A stretch of DNA of 64,000 nucleotides from Leptospiraceae bacterium. GTDB lineage: Bacteria; Spirochaetota; Leptospiria; Leptospirales; Leptospiraceae. Position 1 is the first letter of the stretch; the number at the start of each line of letters is the position of its first letter. Below the pieces are notes generated by a model, which saw nothing but the letters and a program-made list of their open reading frames with translations, ran no database searches and was not told where the DNA came from. This document shows positions 59,859-64,000 of the stretch, piece after piece. The position numbers and the translations under genes were made by a program. Location of the stretch: assembly GCA_016708435.1 (NCBI GenBank), contig JADJFV010000001.1, positions 1-64,000 of the forward strand, read 5' to 3'.

Positions 59859-61469
59859 TCACATCCGATAAATCCCATACTTAGGTTCAGGTATATCTTC
59901 CTTAGCCGCGAGAGCGAGAGCTAGACCTAAAGCATGACGGGTTTCTTTTGGATCGAGGATTCCATCATCCCAGAGACGGGCAGAACTATAAACACAGGAA
60001 GAGCGATTGTCGTAGTCTTCTAAGATTGGACGTTTAAATTCTGCTTGTTCTTCGGCTGTCATAGTCTTTCCTTCTTTGGAAAGCTGATCTAGCTTTACGG
60101 TTAAAAGCACATTAGCCGCTTGCTCGCCACCCATGACAGATATTTTAGAGTTAGGCCACATCCAGAGAAGTCTTGGATCGAAAGCACGTCCGCACATACC
60201 GTAATTACCTGCTCCATAAGAGCCTCCGATAATCACTGTAAACTTTGGAACGACAGAAGTAGAAACTGCATTTACCATCTTGGCACCGTCACGCGCAATC
60301 CCTGCGTTCTCGTATTTTTTTCCAACCATAAAGCCGGTAATGTTTTGTAAAAATAAAAGTGGAATTTTACGAGCATTGCATAGCTCGATAAAATGAGTAG
60401 CCTTAAGAGCACTCTCAGAAAATAACACACCGTTATTCGCAATGATACCAATAGGATAACCATAAATATTCGCAAATCCAGTTACAAGAGTGGTTGCATA
60501 GAGTTTTTTAAATTCTTGAAACTCGGAGCCGTCTACAAGTCTTGCGATAATTTCTTTTACTTCATAGGCTTTGCGAGTATCTCTTTGTATGATTCCATAA
60601 ATTTCATCAGCCGGATAGAGAGGCTCTTTATAAGTAATTCCCTCTTTATTTGTGCGAGTCGAAATATTTAGAGTCTTTACGATCGAGCGGGTAATTTCGA
60701 GTGCATGTAAATCATCTTCCGCATAATGGTCAGTTACCCCTGATGTTCTACAATGAACATCAGCACCACCGAGTTCTTCGGGAGTCACTACTTCCCCGGT
60801 AGCCGCTTTTACGAGCGGAGGTCCACCTAAAAAGATAGTTCCGTTTCCTTTTACAATGATAGACTCATCACACATAGCAGGAATATACGCACCACCCGCT
60901 GTGCAACTTCCCATGACGACTGCAATTTGGGCAATCCCTTTGGCTGACATTTGTGCTTGATTAAAAAATATTTTTCCGAAGTGATCTTTGTCTGGAAATA
61001 CTTCGTCCTGTTTAGGAAGAAAGGCTCCCCCTGAATCTACAAGGTAAATACAGGTCAGTCGATTTTGCATTGCGATTTCTTGGGCGCGAATATGTTTCTT
61101 GACGGTTAATGGATAGTATGTGCCACCCTTCACAGTTGCATCATTGGCAACAATCACACAATCTACACCACTCACTCGTCCAATTCCAGTAACAATTCCC
61201 GCAGAAGGAATAACGTCCGGATAAACTGATTCTGCCGCAATCGGTGCGATTTCTAAAAAGGAAGTCTCTTTGTCGATTAAAGTTTGAATTCGTTCGCGTG
61301 CAGTAAGCTTTCCACGCTCTTTGTGCTTAGCGATGGACTTTTCACCACCGCCAAGTTTAATTCGATTGATTAATTTCTTGATTTCAGAAGTTTTAGATTC
61401 TAAATCTTTGTAGTTCTCTTTAAATTCTTTTGAGCTAGTGTCAATTTTAGATTCTAAGATTTCTGCCAT
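59859..61469 (-). CDS. acyl-CoA carboxylase beta subunit (methylcrotonyl-CoA-like)
   Basis: A 536-residue biotin-dependent carboxyltransferase. N-terminal GKLTARERIQTLID and SAGIVTGIGRVSGVDCVIVA are followed by YLVDSGGAFLPKQDEVFPDK, GSCTAGGAYIPAMCDESIIV and FLGGPPLVKAATGEVVTPEE, all typical of MccB/PccB. FLQNITGFMVGKKYE and GGSYGAGNYGMCGRAF match methylcrotonyl-CoA carboxylase best. It would need a biotin carboxylase alpha subunit, not in the window. Its start is two bases after the GlmU-like gene. Substrate (leucine breakdown) is inferred. Confidence 0.88.
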   Translation of the reverse strand: MAEILESKIDTSSKEFKENYKDLESKTSEIKKLINRIKLGGGEKSIAKHKERGKLTARERIQTLIDKETSFLEIAPIAAESVYPDVIPSAGIVTGIGRVSGVDCVIVANDATVKGGTYYPLTVKKHIRAQEIAMQNRLTCIYLVDSGGAFLPKQDEVFPDKDHFGKIFFNQAQMSAKGIAQIAVVMGSCTAGGAYIPAMCDESIIVKGNGTIFLGGPPLVKAATGEVVTPEELGGADVHCRTSGVTDHYAEDDLHALEITRSIVKTLNISTRTNKEGITYKEPLYPADEIYGIIQRDTRKAYEVKEIIARLVDGSEFQEFKKLYATTLVTGFANIYGYPIGIIANNGVLFSESALKATHFIELCNARKIPLLFLQNITGFMVGKKYENAGIARDGAKMVNAVSTSVVPKFTVIIGGSYGAGNYGMCGRAFDPRLLWMWPNSKISVMGGEQAANVLLTVKLDQLSKEGKTMTAEEQAEFKRPILEDYDNRSSCVYSSARLWDDGILDPKETRHALGLALALAAKEDIPEPKYGIYRM

Positions 61470-61471
61470 TT

Positions 61472-62509
61472 CTATCCTTCGTATAGGCTTTTTAAAAGAA
61501 CTTCCTCTTCGAAGCTGAGAGTTTGATTTCTTCTTGCCATTATTTTTTTTGTATCTTGAATAAAATGGTCTAGTCTATATTTCTCGGAAGATTCTGCCCA
61601 AGAGAAAGGAGGCATATAGCCATTAACCCGTGCTTTCGTAACATTAGAGCCTATGTCAACAATAGTTCCAGTATTTAGCATTACGCCTATCGCAATTTTT
61701 GAGAAGTCCCCTATGATAGAACCAAATTTAATTGTGTCTGTGCTAATTTGCTTGCTCTGATATTTAACTTTCACAATTCCATAATTGTTTTTTAAATCAC
61801 TTGTCGTTGACATCGCTCCCATATTCACCCAACTACCAATATGAGAATGACCGACAAATCCTTCATGGTGTTTGTTAGCAAAGTTTTCAAAGATAGAATT
61901 TCCAACTTCCCCACCAATCCGACATGCTTGACCAATGATACTTGCCCCTGTAATTCGGGCATTGTCTATCTGTGCATCTTCTGCTATATAGAGAGGTCCT
62001 TCCAAAAAAGAAAAGGAGGTAATCTTTACATTCTTATCAATGATAATAGGTCCTGAACTAACATCAAATACTACATTCGGATATATTATAGAACTAGGAT
62101 GAACATACAAGTGTTTGCTCTTTCCATAAATGTGAAAGCGATCCGCCTTGACTTTAAATTTCTTCTGCCATTTAGCGGTTTCGTCAAAGTATCCAAGATC
62201 ATCATCAATTTGTTTAGAGATAAGTGGGAGTAATTTCCAGGATAGAAAATCGTTAGGCGTAATCTCTAAGTCTATCACTTCTTCATTGTATAACTTGCAT
62301 TCTGGATTTCTTTCTAGAAACGCTTTTGTAAAAAAAGGATTCGGATTTTTATAATAAATCAATGCGCCGGGATGCGCTAATCTAAGTCTCCGAATCGTAG
62401 TAAAAATTCCATTACGGATTTCAGAGAAGGACTTAAAGCGGGTAATCACTTCTAGCCCCTCCGGAGTTTCTGATTCATTGATTAATATTCTATGAATTTT
62501 ACTCTTCAT
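61472..62509 (-). CDS. GlmU-like left-handed beta-helix sugar transferase
   Basis: A 345-residue protein. Residues 1-115 are an unusual alpha/beta N-terminus without a nucleotidyltransferase signature. From about 130 on, hexapeptide repeats form a left-handed beta-helix (VHPSSIIYPNVVFDV, PIIIDKNVKI, AEDAQIDNARITGASIIGQA, GHSHIGSWVNMGAMSTTSDL). It matches the GlmU-family proteins of Bacteroidetes and spirochaetes annotated as putative sugar nucleotidyltransferases. Next to glmS (nine bases) it may acetylate glucosamine 1-phosphate and complement the short GlmU at 45613. That pairing is inference. Confidence 0.75.
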   Translation of the reverse strand: MKSKIHRILINESETPEGLEVITRFKSFSEIRNGIFTTIRRLRLAHPGALIYYKNPNPFFTKAFLERNPECKLYNEEVIDLEITPNDFLSWKLLPLISKQIDDDLGYFDETAKWQKKFKVKADRFHIYGKSKHLYVHPSSIIYPNVVFDVSSGPIIIDKNVKITSFSFLEGPLYIAEDAQIDNARITGASIIGQACRIGGEVGNSIFENFANKHHEGFVGHSHIGSWVNMGAMSTTSDLKNNYGIVKVKYQSKQISTDTIKFGSIIGDFSKIAIGVMLNTGTIVDIGSNVTKARVNGYMPPFSWAESSEKYRLDHFIQDTKKIMARRNQTLSFEEEVLLKSLYEG

Positions 62510-62518
62510 CGGATAATC

Positions 62519-64000
62519 CTATTCTACCGTTACCGACTTAGCTAAGTTACGTGGCTGATCAGGAGTGCAACCACGAGCAATTGCAACATAATAAGACAAT
62601 AGCTGAAGTGGTATCACGTTAAGAATTGGACTTAAGAACTCATGACAGGCAGGAACTTCAAAACAATAATCCGAAAGAGACTTTGCTTCTTCATCTCCTT
62701 CCGTGACTATGCTAATTATTTTTCCATGTCTTGCTTTGATCTCTTGAATGTTAGAAATCATCTTTGGATAGATGTCTGATTTGTTTGCGATACAAACAAC
62801 AGGAACTTCATTTGTAATGAGTGCAATCGGTCCATGTTTAAATTCACCACCTGCATATCCAGAAGCATGAATGTAAGAAATCTCTTTGAGTTTGAGAGCG
62901 CCTTCGAGTGCAATGGGATGATTATAGGTTCTACCCAAAAACACGAAGTCCTTGGTATTAATAAAATCACCTGCCCATTTTTCTATCTCCGAAGATTTGT
63001 TTAGAATGTATTCAATCTTTGTCGGTAATTGTTTAATTTCATCAATTAATTCTTTTCTGAGTTCATCCGACATCATCCATTTAATAGAAGAGAAATACAT
63101 AGCGAATAAGAGTAAATGCAATACTTGAGCAGTAAATGCCTTAGTGCTTGCAACACCAATTTCCATTCCCGCACACGTGTCGATAAATGCGTCAGACTCC
63201 CTAGCTATCGTAGAATTTACATTGTTCACCATGGATAAAACTTTTAAGAACTTTGCTTTTGCTTCATGAATACTCGCAAGAGTATCCGCAGTCTCACCAG
63301 ATTGAGAAATCGCAATAATGAGAGTATCCCCTTCTACTACGGGATTACGATATCTAAACTCGGAAGACATTTCTGTATCAGTCTGAATCTTAGTGAATTG
63401 TTCGAGGTAATGCTTTCCAATCATACCGGAGTGTAAACTTGTGCCAGCTGCTTGAATTACAATTCGATTTACCTTGGAGAGGTTTTCTTTGCTTAGCCCC
63501 ATCTCGGAAAAATCTAATTCCCCATTTTCTTTTATTCTTCTATCAATGATCTTTCTGAAAATGCCTGCTTGTTCATGAATTTCTTTAAGCATGTAATGAG
63601 GAAAACCACCCTTATCCACGTCTTCCCATTTAGCTTCTTGTTTTTTCATTTCAGGAACAACATCATTTCCATCAAAATCAAATAAAACTAATTCATCTTT
63701 AGAGAAATATCCCCATTGCTTTGGTTTAATATAACATACTTCACTAGAATTTCTTACAAGAGCAGACAAATCAGAAGCTAGAAAATATTCTTTCTTTCCT
63801 TTTCCAATTAATAGAGGAGCACCATCTTGTGCAAAATAAACTTTATCCGGCTCTTTTTCGAATACAGCGGCTATTGCCCATTTACCTTGAATGATTTTAA
63901 ATAAATTCAAAAACGCTTCTTTAATTGTTTTCTTTGCGCTCAATTCTTGCGAAAGCAAATGAGCAATTACTTCTGTATCAGTGTTACTGAGAAAAATATA
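62519..64000 (-). CDS. glmS: glucosamine-6-phosphate synthase, partial
   Basis: The frame runs off the right edge; about 493 C-terminal codons are seen. They contain the end of the glutaminase domain (LSNTDTEVIAHLL) and two SIS domains: AAGTSLHSGMIGKHYLEQFT with AISQSGETADTL, and LGRTYNHPIALEGALKLKEI with YAGGEFKHGPIALI. The C-terminus DQPRNLAKSVTVE is the canonical GlmS ending. The enzyme makes glucosamine 6-phosphate from fructose 6-phosphate and glutamine, the entry to UDP-GlcNAc for wall and lipid A. The catalytic Cys1 lies beyond the window. Head of a glmS-glmU-like-carboxylase run. Confidence 0.95.
   Translation of the reverse strand, partial: YIFLSNTDTEVIAHLLSQELSAKKTIKEAFLNLFKIIQGKWAIAAVFEKEPDKVYFAQDGAPLLIGKGKKEYFLASDLSALVRNSSEVCYIKPKQWGYFSKDELVLFDFDGNDVVPEMKKQEAKWEDVDKGGFPHYMLKEIHEQAGIFRKIIDRRIKENGELDFSEMGLSKENLSKVNRIVIQAAGTSLHSGMIGKHYLEQFTKIQTDTEMSSEFRYRNPVVEGDTLIIAISQSGETADTLASIHEAKAKFLKVLSMVNNVNSTIARESDAFIDTCAGMEIGVASTKAFTAQVLHLLLFAMYFSSIKWMMSDELRKELIDEIKQLPTKIEYILNKSSEIEKWAGDFINTKDFVFLGRTYNHPIALEGALKLKEISYIHASGYAGGEFKHGPIALITNEVPVVCIANKSDIYPKMISNIQEIKARHGKIISIVTEGDEEAKSLSDYCFEVPACHEFLSPILNVIPLQLLSYYVAIARGCTPDQPRNLAKSVTVE

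Overview
The window reads as a chromosomal piece of a low-GC spirochaete of the family Leptospiraceae (Leptospira or a close uncultured relative). Pointers are a broken DUF1564 gene (a family known to me only from Leptospira), many lipoproteins with spirochaete-type lipoboxes, several outer-membrane beta-barrel candidates, PP2C/SpoIIE and 7TMR-DISM signalling proteins, and Gram-negative envelope genes (lpxK, msbA, OmpA family). The species cannot be fixed from the sequence alone.

Layout. 1-9020 is accessory and scarred: relics of IS66 and IS91-like transposases, a decayed multihaem cytochrome, three copies of a 27-bp repeat, an OprP-like porin with a frameshifted lipoprotein partner, an outer-membrane protein, a TPR lipoprotein, a MORN lipoprotein, and a DUF1564 gene split by a C/A homopolymer block that looks like an assembly fault. 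9029-15078 holds metabolic and envelope genes: an NTF2-like protein, gmd, a CDF transporter, an HDAC-like amidohydrolase, mdh and a DsbA-like protein. 15264-17975 is a graveyard: an AlbA/RecG-like fragment, rhuM, a yoeB-type toxin with an intact-looking antitoxin, and an adenine methyltransferase, mostly killed by nonsense or frameshift mutations. A dihaem peroxidase, three tRNAs (His, Arg, Pro), lpxK and msbA follow.

23756-29876 carries a GH19 enzyme, an SGNH lipoprotein, a chemotaxis receptor, a second MORN protein, a frameshifted SanA-like gene and trmJ. 29885-33691 is a forward run: cmk, rpsA, a TPR membrane protein, hisG. A Crp/Fnr regulator and nnrS diverge around a TTGAC-N4-GTCAA operator. 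35823-42187 is a signalling block: two SpoIIE-type phosphatases, an STAS protein and a HATPase-like protein, the parts of a partner-switching circuit.

42913-48339 is a reverse-strand housekeeping run: dinB-like, pth-like, rplY, prs, a GlmU N-terminal-only uridylyltransferase, tRNA-Gln, ispE and a WYL regulator. The Pth-like protein has lost the usual catalytic residues. Then come a putative sigma-like factor, a Fic protein behind a perfect 30-bp-arm hairpin, a bEBP-like AAA+ protein without a GAFTGA loop, an OmpA lipoprotein, map, an RRM protein, tlyA, a prenyl synthase, ndk, coaD and argG. The right end has an acyl-CoA carboxylase beta subunit, a GlmU-like hexapeptide acyltransferase and glmS, which runs off the edge.

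Interspersed palindromic repeats are common: a CCTAACCCC-ended MITE-like family (three copies), two 28-bp palindromes of one design placed just after genes, and several widely seen short repeats. Several frameshifts lie at or near six-base A/T runs, so some broken genes may be consensus errors rather than true decay.
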